From Chitinophaga flava (GTDB lineage: Bacteria > Bacteroidota > Bacteroidia > Chitinophagales > Chitinophagaceae), in assembly GCF_003308995.1 (NCBI RefSeq), contig NZ_QFFJ01000001.1, forward strand, positions 3,534,001 to 3,598,000: 64,000 nt of DNA, given 5' to 3'. The translations under genes were made by a program, and so were the position numbers. Shown here in pieces: positions 53,975 to 62,609 of this stretch; position 1 is the first letter of the stretch; each line of letters starts with the position of its first letter. The notes under the pieces are model-generated. The model saw only the letters and a program-made list of their open reading frames with translations, did not search any database and was not told the origin of the DNA.

Positions 53975-55414
53975 CTAAACTGCAGGCAGTGTGATGGTGA
54001 AGGTAGTACCCTTGCCTTGCTCACTGTCTACATGTATGGTTCCTTTATGATTTAAAAGAATGTTTTGGGTGCTGGTAAGGCCAAGGCCTGTTCCTTTGGA
54101 TTTGCTGGTATAAAAGGGGTCGAACAGTCGTGATATTTTATCTCCGGGGATACCGATGCCATTGTCTGAAATCTGCACCTGGGCTTTGTCCTGATTACGC
54201 CGGGTGGTAACGGTTAGAATGCCTTTGCCAGGCGCCATCGCTTCAATGGCGTTAATAATAATATTCAGAAATGCGATCACTACTTTTTCATCATCTGCAT
54301 TCACGCGGATATCCGGAGCGGCCAGCTGTTTGTTGAGTCGCATTTCATGCAGCTGCATTCTGTCCTGGGCCAGCCTGAGTGCATTATCGATCAGCTGATT
54401 GATGCCATGTTCTGCGGTGTGTAGTTCTATCATGCGGGTACTGTCCAGCAGTTCAGTGATCAGCTGGTTGATGCGGGTGCAGTTACGTTCGATGATATCG
54501 GTGTAGAGCGAAGACTCATTACTGGCGGCCACTTCATCTTCATCTTTGAACTGGCTCACTGCCAGGAGGATGTTGGTCAGCGGATTGCGGACCTCATGTG
54601 CAATTACCCGGGCGATACGACCGGTGATGACAAATTTTTCCTGGTGTTGTTTTTCCTGTTCTTCTCTTTTTTTCTCTGTGATATCCTGTATTACACAAAG
54701 GAAAATCTGTTCTGCTTCATCCAGCATCACGGCATTGATAAGCACCATCATTTTTTTGCCGTTCCGTGTTTTAAACTCGTATTCCTGTGTGACAGCAATG
54801 CCGTCGTTGCAGATATTTTCGATGAATTGTTCGCTTTGTTCGCGGGCGACAAAAAGGTCCCGCAGATGTAGTTTCAGTATTTCCGCTTTGGTATACTGCA
54901 TGGTTTTCAGCGCCGCAGGATTGGCATCAATGATGTTTTTATCACAGTCTGCCAGAATGATAAGATCATGTGCTTTTTCGAAGATGCCATAGTATTTTTT
55001 TTCACTTTCTTCGATGGTCCGGAGATGTTTGTATTCATCGAGTGCGTAGCGGATAGAGCGTTCCAGCAGGTCGGCGGTGATTTCTCCCTTTACGAGGTAG
55101 TCGTAGGCTCCGGCCCTCATGGCTTCCTGGTCTATCGCATAATCGCCTTTGCCGGTGAGCATGATCACGGGCATGCGGTATTGCATTTCCTGGAAAAGAT
55201 GCAGGATGTCTAAACCGGTGTGTGGGCCGAGCCGGTAGTCTACCAGGAAGATATCGTGGGTTCTGCGTTCAATGGCTTCCACTCCTTTCTGATAGGTAGG
55301 GGCCCATTCCAGCGTGTATTGTCCGGGTGAGATATCGCGCAGTAATTCCGTTACCAGGAAAAAATCATCTTCATCATCATCAATCATGAGTATTTGTATC
55401 GGACGGTCGCTCAT
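53975..55414 (-). CDS. Receiver-PAS-histidine kinase hybrid
   Basis: A 479-residue soluble protein with an N-terminal receiver (IDDDEDDFF; phospho-Asp in IFLVDYRLGPHTG; Lys in YLVKGE). A PAS domain spans about 140-250. The HisKA H box is IARVIAHEVRNPLTNILLAV (His about 275), with N box INAIEAMAPG, DNGIGIP and GTGLGLT. The receiver-first order suggests it takes phosphate from an upstream kinase, likely the CHASE3 kinase encoded 80 bases upstream. Confidence 0.92.
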   Translation of the reverse strand: MSDRPIQILMIDDDEDDFFLVTELLRDISPGQYTLEWAPTYQKGVEAIERRTHDIFLVDYRLGPHTGLDILHLFQEMQYRMPVIMLTGKGDYAIDQEAMRAGAYDYLVKGEITADLLERSIRYALDEYKHLRTIEESEKKYYGIFEKAHDLIILADCDKNIIDANPAALKTMQYTKAEILKLHLRDLFVAREQSEQFIENICNDGIAVTQEYEFKTRNGKKMMVLINAVMLDEAEQIFLCVIQDITEKKREEQEKQHQEKFVITGRIARVIAHEVRNPLTNILLAVSQFKDEDEVAASNESSLYTDIIERNCTRINQLITELLDSTRMIELHTAEHGINQLIDNALRLAQDRMQLHEMRLNKQLAAPDIRVNADDEKVVIAFLNIIINAIEAMAPGKGILTVTTRRNQDKAQVQISDNGIGIPGDKISRLFDPFYTSKSKGTGLGLTSTQNILLNHKGTIHVDSEQGKGTTFTITLPAV

Positions 55415-55493
55415 CAGGGTAAATTAAAATTCGGGCAATTGCTGTCAGGTGTTTTACACAGCAAGAAAAGTGCTAATCTTTGTCAGGACTGTA

Positions 55494-56924
55494 TCAGTTC
55501 TCATTTTTGTTGGTTTGTGCAAGGGGGAGCACAATGATGAAGGTTGCACCTTTGTTGGGCATGCCTTCGGCGAAGATGAAACCGTTGTGGCTGTCAACAA
55601 TTTTTTTGCAGATGGCCAGTCCGATCCCGGTGCCGGAATATTCGCTAATGCCATGCAGACGCTGGAAGATGAGGAAAATGCGTTCGGCGAAGGCGGGATC
55701 AAAACCGATACCGTTATCTTCAATGCTGATGCGGCAGAAGGGTGTATCCCAGCGGTTTTCTTTTACAAAACCGAGTTCCCTGCCGGATAGTACCTGTTGA
55801 CGGATATGGATCTCCAGCGGTCTGTTGGGGCTGGCGAATTTGATGGCATTGGCAAGGATGTTCTGGAACAGCTGATGGAAGGAGGTGGCGCTGCCTTCGA
55901 TTACCGGGAGGGTTTCGGTGGTAACGGTTACATTCTTTTCTTCCAGGGTCACTTCCAGATCTGCCAGTACTTCCTGCAGCAGCACGTTCATATCTATGGT
56001 GGTGATGCTTTCCGGCGTTATGCGGCCTGCGCGGGAAAAAACCAACAGATCGTTGATCAGTACCCGCATACGGGATACGGCAGATACCATGCGGTCTATC
56101 AGCTGGGTGGCATCGGGGGGCAGCTGATCTTTATATTTCATCTGCAACCGGTCGCTGAAAGTAGAAATTTTGCGCAACGGCTCCTGAAGATCGTGGGAGG
56201 CCACATAAGCAAACTGTTCCAGCTCCTGGTTGGTTTTGTTAAGCAGGGAAATATTTTGTTGAAGGTCTCGCTGGTAGGATTTCATTTTGCTCTCTATATG
56301 CAGTTGCAGCCTGAATTCACGTGTGAGAGTCACGTAGGAGTAGATCCCTATCAGGATCGCTACAATCGACGAAATAAAGATCACTGGCACCCAAAGAACA
56401 GAGAAAAAATGAAAGAGCCTGGCCTTCTCATGTACCTGGCTTTCCTCAATGCGAATCATGTCCTGTACCTTACGGTCCAGCTTGTCCATGGATTTTTCGC
56501 CTTCCTTGACTGAACTTTCCTGCCTCGCAACGGTAACAGCATGACTACCAGACATCAGTTGCCGGTATTTGATCGCAAGTAGATCGCGCAGCGTGTCGAG
56601 ATGTCGTTGTTGCTGGGGGCTTTCTGCGGTTATTTGCCGGAGCAACAGATATTCCCGCTCAATCCGCTTGCTCCTTTCTTTCATACTGGGATCGAGGAAG
56701 GAACTGTCTTTAGTTAGATTATAGCCCCTGATAGCCGCTTCAGCTTCCTTCAGCTGACGGGTGATCACTTCCAGTCTTTTGGAAACTTCGATCGCATGAT
56801 TGAGCCTGCCAGCATTCTCCAGCAGGTTTTTAGCTACCAGATAAGAAAATATGGACGCAGCTATTATAACTGTGAAGGCGATGAAGAATCCGATGCGTAT
56901 TTTTTTATGTACTGGAAAGTGCAT
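55494..56924 (-). CDS. CHASE3-domain sensor histidine kinase
   Basis: A 476-residue membrane kinase: two membrane helices (about 11-32 and 174-196) bracket a helical CHASE3-type sensor. A coiled linker follows, then the H box YVASHDLQEPLRKISTFSDRL (His about 243), N box ILANAIKFASP, DNGIGFD and GTGIGLAICKKIV. This SHDLQEPLR form is typical of phytochrome-like kinases. First gene of a two-gene kinase unit. Confidence 0.92.
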   Translation of the reverse strand: MHFPVHKKIRIGFFIAFTVIIAASIFSYLVAKNLLENAGRLNHAIEVSKRLEVITRQLKEAEAAIRGYNLTKDSSFLDPSMKERSKRIEREYLLLRQITAESPQQQRHLDTLRDLLAIKYRQLMSGSHAVTVARQESSVKEGEKSMDKLDRKVQDMIRIEESQVHEKARLFHFFSVLWVPVIFISSIVAILIGIYSYVTLTREFRLQLHIESKMKSYQRDLQQNISLLNKTNQELEQFAYVASHDLQEPLRKISTFSDRLQMKYKDQLPPDATQLIDRMVSAVSRMRVLINDLLVFSRAGRITPESITTIDMNVLLQEVLADLEVTLEEKNVTVTTETLPVIEGSATSFHQLFQNILANAIKFASPNRPLEIHIRQQVLSGRELGFVKENRWDTPFCRISIEDNGIGFDPAFAERIFLIFQRLHGISEYSGTGIGLAICKKIVDSHNGFIFAEGMPNKGATFIIVLPLAQTNKNEN

Positions 56925-57230
56925 TGATTTCTACTATAAATGGTTACAGTGCAATCAAGATACTATTTTATGTTTTAAAAAAAGATGACAAAACAGCGTA
57001 ATCCGGCAAGTCCTTTCTGAGCAACTATTTCCACAGTATGCTTTTTATTTCTACGGTTCATGCAACTATGACGGGAAACTTTGCTGTTAATGCCGGCTGA
57101 AAAGGTTGTTGATCAATGAAAGGGAATACTGACAGGGGTTTGATGAACAGGTGCTGTAATATTGGTGGTTGGTATACCCGCATTGGAATGAACTTTGATT
57201 TTTCAGTAATTGAACTCATAAAGTATAACT
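56925..57230. other. Divergent intergenic region between kinase unit and stress-type genes
   Basis: No supported gene. A short overlapping ORF here reads in a different frame from the small Pro/Glu-rich gene and has no gene-like composition. TTGG-N9-TTTGA at 57183-57198 is a weak promoter-like element before 57231. No clear TANNTTTG box. Confidence 0.45.
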
Positions 57231-57434
57231 ATGAACCCGGAAAGAAAAAAGCAGCCAGACGAAGAGCCTACGCCGGACCGGGAAGAGCCCAGAAGGGAAG
57301 ATCCTATGCCGGTGCAGCCTCCTCCGGAAAAGCCTCCGGATACAGTTCCGGAAGAGCTGCCTGAACGGGAAGTACCCCGGCAGCCAGCCTCACCAGAGGC
57401 CGAAAAGGCCTTTGATAGACATAAGCCGGAATAA
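57231..57434 (+). CDS. Small Pro/Glu/Arg-rich disordered protein
   Basis: A 67-residue protein, MNPERKKQPDEEPTPDREEP onward, almost entirely Pro, Glu, Arg, Lys and Asp with PPPEKPPDTVPEELPE repeats. It is predicted disordered and hydrophilic. The clean ATG after an AT-rich leader and the 32-base gap to the YciF-like gene support it as real. Similar short proteins occur near stress genes in Chitinophagaceae, but I know no function. Confidence 0.55.
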   Translation: MNPERKKQPDEEPTPDREEPRREDPMPVQPPPEKPPDTVPEELPEREVPRQPASPEAEKAFDRHKPE

Positions 57435-57466
57435 GTAGCATACGTTGAACCTAAAATTTAATTTTT

Positions 57467-58033
57467 ATGCCTACTTCAAAATCCGCACACGGTTCTGCCA
57501 GAAGGCCTGCTCACAGGTCCGATAGCCATGGACATATGAACAGCACCCGATTCTCAGAACTCTTTATGGAAGAACTAAAAGATATTTATTGGGCTGAAAA
57601 AAATCTGCTCAAGGCAATACCAAAAATGCAGAAAGCAACTACTTCCGATGAACTGACTCATGCTATGGATGAACACCTGGAAGAAACCAAACATCATGTC
57701 ATGCGGCTCGAAGAAATTTTTGAAATAATGGGGAAAAAGCCCCAGACAAAAAAATGTGAAGCCATGGAAGGTCTGATGATGGAAGCACAGGTGTTTCTGG
57801 ATGATACCGAAGCTGATTCCATGGTCAGGGATGCGGGCATTATCATTTCCATGCAGAAAATCGAACATTACGAAATTGCTACATACGGATGTCTGCGCAC
57901 ACTGGCCAATGTAATGGGACATGCTGATGTAGCAGAGCTCCTGGAGCAAACCCTGGAAGAAGAAAAACATACTGACAGCCTGCTTACAGAGATAGCTGAA
58001 TCTACCGTTAATGAAGAAGCAGCTGCCGAATAA
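57467..58033 (+). CDS. YciE/YciF-family ferritin-like protein (DUF892)
   Basis: A 188-residue protein: a polar His/Ser/Arg-rich N-terminus (1-25), then a DUF892 four-helix bundle, RFSELFMEELKDIYWAEKNLLKAIPKM. The carboxylate/His ligands are in HLEETKHHVMRLEEIFE and QKIEHYEIATYGCLRTL, and in the EEEKHTDSLLTEIAE helix. Family members are stress-induced and bind a di-metal centre. Followed by a strong terminator. Confidence 0.92.
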   Translation: MPTSKSAHGSARRPAHRSDSHGHMNSTRFSELFMEELKDIYWAEKNLLKAIPKMQKATTSDELTHAMDEHLEETKHHVMRLEEIFEIMGKKPQTKKCEAMEGLMMEAQVFLDDTEADSMVRDAGIIISMQKIEHYEIATYGCLRTLANVMGHADVAELLEQTLEEEKHTDSLLTEIAESTVNEEAAAE

Positions 58034-58078
58034 ACCAAAACCATGCTTAATAAAACAGATCTGTATAGTTGTTGAACG

Positions 58079-58115
58079 AAAAAGCCCTTGTAATAATTTT
58101 ACAAGGGCTTTTTTT
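58079..58115 (+). terminator. Terminator after the YciF-like gene
   Basis: AAAAAGCCCTTGTAA (58079-58093) pairs perfectly with TTACAAGGGCTTTTT (58099-58113), loop TAATT, with further T residues. Confidence 0.92.
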
Positions 58116-58193
58116 AATTGTCCTACTGACACAAATCCCGCCATACAGCGGGCCTTGTGAAAATGAAAAAGTGTCCTTGATCTGCAGGATCAG

Positions 58194-58541
58194 TCAGCCA
58201 AACAGTATTTGCTCTTCCCGGTCTTCTACTTTTATCTGATGGATAAATTCGTCAAAACCGGATTCTTCATGTGTACTATATACGCCATATGCATCCAGTA
58301 CAAAACCCTTATTGCCCTCTTTGTCTTCCATAACATAGAGAATGGATGAGTCAGACGGATCTGATTCACCTTCAAAACGGTAGGTTTTAATGATCAAAAG
58401 ATCTTCCGGATGATAAACTTTCTGAGTATCCGCTGATTGCATGCTACCATTGTCACTCATCTTCAGCTCATGATCAAAGCCTTTTTCATGCAACCGTTGT
58501 AAGACACGTGTAAGGGTCGTCATTTCTCCTGGCTTTTCCAT
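58194..58541 (-). CDS. Small conserved Bacteroidota-type protein of unknown function
   Basis: A 115-residue protein containing DLLIIKTYRFEGESDPSDSS, ILYVMEDKEGNKGFVLDAYG and VYSTHEESGFDEFI. I recall a family in Bacteroidota with the pattern YRFEG-x-DP-x-D...G-x-KG-x-x-x-D-x-YG, sometimes mislabelled as a phosphoribosylpyrophosphate synthetase; no such activity is visible. It is divergent from Ku. Function unknown. Confidence 0.7.
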   Translation of the reverse strand: MEKPGEMTTLTRVLQRLHEKGFDHELKMSDNGSMQSADTQKVYHPEDLLIIKTYRFEGESDPSDSSILYVMEDKEGNKGFVLDAYGVYSTHEESGFDEFIHQIKVEDREEQILFG

Positions 58542-58654
58542 AAAAACAGGTTTTGGTTAGCAATGGAAAAAACCAAAAGTTATGCCGCGCTGTTTTACCA
58601 GTATAATGGTACCATTTGTGTTAATCATCAACGGATCATCAAAAACATTATACC

Positions 58655-59446
58655 ATGCGTGCAATATGGTCAGGGTCAATCGGGTTTGGGTTGGTAAACA
58701 TCCCCATAAAATTATATAGTGCTACACAGGACAGTCGCCTCGACCTGGATATGCTGGACAGCAACGGGCTGGCTCATATCCGATATAAAAGAGTCAATGA
58801 AAATACCGGTAAGGAAGTACCCTGGGAACAAATCGTTAAGGGCTATCTCTACAAAGACGAATACGTGGTACTGGATGATGAAGATTTCGAAGCTGCCAGT
58901 CCTAAAAAGAGCAAGATCATCGAAATAGAATCCTTTGTGGATGAAGCCTCCATTGACGATATCTATTTCGAAAATCCTTATTTTCTGGAACCTGCCAAAG
59001 GCGGTGAAAAAGCTTATGAGCTGCTATTGGAAGCGCTGCAGAAAACCGGTAAGGCAGGCCTGAGCCGCTTTGTATTGCGGAGTCAGGAACATCTCTCTGT
59101 GATCAGGCCCCGCGAAAATTATTTGTTGCTGCAGCAACTGCGCTATGAAGAGGAGATCCGCTCTTCGCAGGATCTGACATTGCCTTCGGAAGTTAAGATA
59201 GGTAAAAAGGAGCTGGATATGGCGATAGAACTCATCCAACAATATGCTGCCGAATTTGATATCAGCCGGTATAAAGATGAATACAAAGAGGAACTGATGA
59301 AAATCATCAAAGCCAAAGCCAGCGGCAAAAAGCCGGTGGTGAAGAAAATGAAGGTTGTGCATACCAAAAGCGATGATCTTTTTGACCAGCTGAAGGCCAG
59401 CCTGGGTAGTAAACCAGCTGCCACCGGTAAAAAACGCGCATCATGA
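58655..59446 (+). CDS. ku: Ku protein for non-homologous end joining
   Basis: A 263-residue bacterial Ku: MRAIWSGSIGFGLVNIPIKLYSATQ start, KEVPWEQIVKGYLYKDEYVVLDDEDF (about 50-75), EAYELLLEALQ-like and the AKASGKK Lys-rich C-terminal tail that extends DNA contact. Homodimeric Ku binds double-strand ends and recruits LigD. The stop overlaps the next gene by four bases (ATGA), so translation with the ligD part is coupled. Confidence 0.95.
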   Translation: MRAIWSGSIGFGLVNIPIKLYSATQDSRLDLDMLDSNGLAHIRYKRVNENTGKEVPWEQIVKGYLYKDEYVVLDDEDFEAASPKKSKIIEIESFVDEASIDDIYFENPYFLEPAKGGEKAYELLLEALQKTGKAGLSRFVLRSQEHLSVIRPRENYLLLQQLRYEEEIRSSQDLTLPSEVKIGKKELDMAIELIQQYAAEFDISRYKDEYKEELMKIIKAKASGKKPVVKKMKVVHTKSDDLFDQLKASLGSKPAATGKKRAS

Positions 59447-60063
59447 GCCTGAGCAGGTATAAACAGAAAAGAAATTTTGAATCCACTACAGAACCAGTGG
59501 CAGGCAAACCTCAGCAGGGAACACATGCGTTTGTAGTGCAACGGCATCATGCTACCCGGCTGCATTATGATTTCCGGCTGGAAGTAGCAGGGGTACTTAA
59601 AAGCTGGGCCGTACCCAAGGGGCCGTCTATGAACCCTGCAGATAAACGGCTGGCTATGCAGGTAGAAGACCATCCCTATGATTACAAAGACTTTCAGGGG
59701 ACCATCCCCAAAGGCAACTACGGCGCTGGTACCGTCTATATATGGGATAAAGGCACCTTTGAACTCATGCGTGGCAGCGGAAAAAATTTTGATGCTGATG
59801 CACAAAAAGAAATCGAAGCCGGCGATCTGAAAATTGTGCTGAAAGGAAAAAAGCTGAAAGGTGAGTTTGCCCTCGTAAGAATGAAAGCAGCTAACGACAA
59901 TGCCTGGCTGATGATCAAACATCGTGATAAATATGCAGTAGATCAATATAACAGTGAAGACTATACGCCGGAAAGCGTAAAAACAAAAGGCATCCGCGAA
60001 AAGGAAGCTTCCCGTAAAAAAAAAGCCCCATACCTACTCCTGAACCAGAACCTGAGCCAGTAA
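59443..60063 (+). CDS. ligD: LigD N-terminal phosphoesterase domain (5' part of a split ligD)
   Basis: A 206-residue ORF with the LigD 3'-phosphoesterase domain: HAFVVQRHHATRLHYDFRLEV (about 28-48), LKSWAVPKGPSMNP, GTIPKGNYGAGTVYIWDKGTFE and AWLMIKHRDKYA. In the family this domain starts a single PE-ligase-polymerase polypeptide. Here the frame shifts at A9 (60016-60024). A tenth A would fuse it in frame to the downstream ORF through a Pro/Glu linker; as written it ends at TAA 60061-60063. Confidence 0.85.
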   Translation: MSLSRYKQKRNFESTTEPVAGKPQQGTHAFVVQRHHATRLHYDFRLEVAGVLKSWAVPKGPSMNPADKRLAMQVEDHPYDYKDFQGTIPKGNYGAGTVYIWDKGTFELMRGSGKNFDADAQKEIEAGDLKIVLKGKKLKGEFALVRMKAANDNAWLMIKHRDKYAVDQYNSEDYTPESVKTKGIREKEASRKKKAPYLLLNQNLSQ

Positions 60064-60113
60064 AAAAACACATCACCCGGAAAACACAAGCGGTCAAAAA
60101 AGTATATAAACCT

Positions 60114-61967
60114 ATGCTGGCCACACTGGTAGATGCTCCGTTTAATGATGCTGACTGGTTATTCGAAACTAAATGGGATGGCTATCGTGCTATTGCCACT
60201 GTACAGCAACATAAAGTATCCCTTTACTCCCGCAATGAAAAAGATTTTAGCAGGGACTATCCCGCTGTGGTGGCGGCTGTAGAGAATATTGCGCATAATG
60301 TGGTGCTGGATGGCGAAATCATTGTGCTGGACAACAAAAAAAATTCTCACTTTCAATTACTCCAGAATTATAAAACTACCGGTAAAGGTAACCTCGTATA
60401 CATGGTCTTCGACCTGTTACACCTCAATGGCAGCGAATTACAACAGCTCACACTACTGGAACGAAAGAGCCTGTTAAAAGACCTGGTAGACCAGCTGAAT
60501 GATAAAAGGGTACAGTTTTCTGCTCATGTACTGAAGAAGGGAAAGGATTTTTTCCAGAAGGCACAACAACAGCAGTGGGAAGGTATTATAGCGAAGAAAA
60601 CCGATAGCACATACGAAGAAGGCAGGAGAACCATGTCGTGGCTGAAGATAAAAGTCACTAACGAGCAGGAAGCTCTTATCTGTGGCTTCACCGCCCCCAG
60701 AGGCAGCCGCAAGAAACTGGGCGCATTGGTACTGGGCTTGTATGAAGATAAAAAGCTGAAGTATATCGGCAACTGCGGCGGAGGTTTTAATGATGCCATG
60801 CTCACCATACTGTACAACAAGCTGATGCCGCTGGTGCAGAAGACTTCGCCTTTTACGCAGAAAATAAAGACAGACATGCCCGTTACCTGGGTCAAACCCA
60901 AACTGGTATGTCAGGTGAAGTTCTCCGAATGGACCGGTGATGGTATCCTCCGTATGCCTGTATTCCTGGGACTGAGAGAAGATAAACCCGCTGCGGACAT
61001 ACATCCGGAAACACCTAAATCCATGACCATGACAACAGCAACAGCGGAAAATAATCGCGCCATCACCCTGAATGGTAAAAAGGTGTCCCTCACCAACCAG
61101 CAGAAAATATACTGGCCAAAAGAAAATATTACCAAAGGACAGCTGATCGATTATTACCTGTCTGTAGCCAGTTATATCCTGCCACACCTGAAAGACAGAC
61201 CGCTGTCGTTACATCGTTTCCCTAACGGGATTACACACCCTTCTTTTTACCAGAAAGACCTGGACCTGGAACAAACACCTGACTGGATTAAAAGCATTCC
61301 GCTGATGGCTGCTTCCACTGGTAAAAAAGTAGATTATCTGCTCTGCAATAACCAGGCTACACTGGCTTATATGATCAACCTGGGCTGCATTGAGGTCAAC
61401 CCCTGGCTGTCGCGTACTTCCAGCCTGGATAATCCTGACTTTGTAGTGATGGACCTGGACCCGCAAAACATAGACTTTAAATACGTAGTGGAGGCGGCCC
61501 TGCATATTAAAGATTTTCTGGACCAGTACCAGCTGCAGAGTTTCTGTAAAACTTCCGGCTCTGAAGGGCTGCACATCTATATTCCTACCGGGGGCAAATA
61601 CAGTTACGATACCAGCCGTTTATTTGCGGAGTATATCGCCCGGCATGTTCATCGGGAACTGCCTCAGACCACGAGTGTAACAAGAACTAAATCGGACCGC
61701 AATAAAAAGGTGTATCTCGACTATTTGCAGAACAGGGTGGCACAAACGGTAGCAGCACCATACTCGGTAAGGCCTAAGCCTGGTGCTACCGTGTCTATGC
61801 CGCTGTCCTGGAAGGAAGTGAATGAATCGCTGCGGATCAGTGACTTTGATATTTTTAACTCACTTCAACGAATAAACGAAGCAGGAGACTTGTGGGAGGA
61901 TATACTGCAAACAAAGAATGACCTGCACAGATTCATCAGTAACGTGGAAAAGCATACAAAAGCCTGA
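60114..61967 (+). CDS. ligD: LigD ATP-dependent DNA ligase and polymerase domains (3' part of a split ligD)
   Basis: A 617-residue ORF. The ligase adenylation motif KWDGYR (Lys about residue 20) and the EGIIAKK segment are at the front. The OB fold with GLREDKPA and WTGDGILRMPVFLG follows at 200-290. The polymerase/primase domain from about 320 has PLSLHRFPNG, VVMDLDPQ (catalytic Asp), KTSGSEGLHIYIP and SVRPKPGATVSMPL. The frame is open upstream of this ATG to 60018, where it meets the A9 run. Restored length about 840 residues, normal for LigD. Confidence 0.88.
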   Translation: MLATLVDAPFNDADWLFETKWDGYRAIATVQQHKVSLYSRNEKDFSRDYPAVVAAVENIAHNVVLDGEIIVLDNKKNSHFQLLQNYKTTGKGNLVYMVFDLLHLNGSELQQLTLLERKSLLKDLVDQLNDKRVQFSAHVLKKGKDFFQKAQQQQWEGIIAKKTDSTYEEGRRTMSWLKIKVTNEQEALICGFTAPRGSRKKLGALVLGLYEDKKLKYIGNCGGGFNDAMLTILYNKLMPLVQKTSPFTQKIKTDMPVTWVKPKLVCQVKFSEWTGDGILRMPVFLGLREDKPAADIHPETPKSMTMTTATAENNRAITLNGKKVSLTNQQKIYWPKENITKGQLIDYYLSVASYILPHLKDRPLSLHRFPNGITHPSFYQKDLDLEQTPDWIKSIPLMAASTGKKVDYLLCNNQATLAYMINLGCIEVNPWLSRTSSLDNPDFVVMDLDPQNIDFKYVVEAALHIKDFLDQYQLQSFCKTSGSEGLHIYIPTGGKYSYDTSRLFAEYIARHVHRELPQTTSVTRTKSDRNKKVYLDYLQNRVAQTVAAPYSVRPKPGATVSMPLSWKEVNESLRISDFDIFNSLQRINEAGDLWEDILQTKNDLHRFISNVEKHTKA

Positions 61968-61993
61968 CTTGTTTACTTTTTAAACTACCTGTT

Positions 61994-62512
61994 ATGCAAC
62001 GGTTTCATCTACATCTGCCCGTTGTACATTCGAAGGGATACGGCATCATTCTCGCCGTTATTTGTATGGTACTCACGGTTGTTTCTTATGCTACCGATCA
62101 ATACGGTGCGTTGTGGACAGGCTTTGGTATCGCCCTGGTGTTTTTTGTAGGTATTTTAATCTCCATCATCCATTATAACGGGACGCATGGTGAGAAGACT
62201 TCTACGGCTTCCGCTTTTTACCTGGGTATCCGGACCACCTTCCTCGCTACCTTCCTGCTGGGGGTATTTGCCCTGATATTTCATGTTCTGGTGGTAAATG
62301 GGACTATTCATCGCCTGATACCTCAGGGCTTTCAGCAGACGCCCAGGATTATCAGAGGGATAGAAACAGAAAAGGAAAGGTTCTGGATTCTGTTTGTGGG
62401 TAATGTGTTGATTGCTGATATTGCTATGGGCGTGCTGGCCGCTATGCTGGGAGCACTCGTTTTTAAGGCCAATCAGAAGTCTGCCGGCGAAGCTACAAAG
62501 GACAACATTTAA
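61994..62512 (+). CDS. Integral membrane protein, possibly DUF4199-like
   Basis: A 172-residue protein with about four membrane segments: GYGIILAVICMVLTVVSYAT (about 16), LWTGFGIALVFFVGILISII (about 40), TTFLATFLLGVFALIFHVLV (about 80) and FVGNVLIADIAMGVLAAML (about 135). The layout resembles the DUF4199 family of Bacteroidota. Function unknown. It starts 27 bases after ligD. Confidence 0.65.
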   Translation: MQRFHLHLPVVHSKGYGIILAVICMVLTVVSYATDQYGALWTGFGIALVFFVGILISIIHYNGTHGEKTSTASAFYLGIRTTFLATFLLGVFALIFHVLVVNGTIHRLIPQGFQQTPRIIRGIETEKERFWILFVGNVLIADIAMGVLAAMLGALVFKANQKSAGEATKDNI

Positions 62513-62609
62513 GGATTTTGTTATGTACTTATTTAGTTATTTTGTTGTTGTTATAGGTGGGGCCCGTAGTCCCGCAGGCAACAATCCAAATAATTAAATC
62601 TGAGATACC

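Noticed and set aside
57116..57364. 82-codon frame overlapping the small Pro/Glu-rich gene
   Set aside because: Its C-terminal half is an alternate-frame reading of the 57231-57434 gene (Arg/Gly/Ala-rich), and its start region looks like intergenic promoter DNA.
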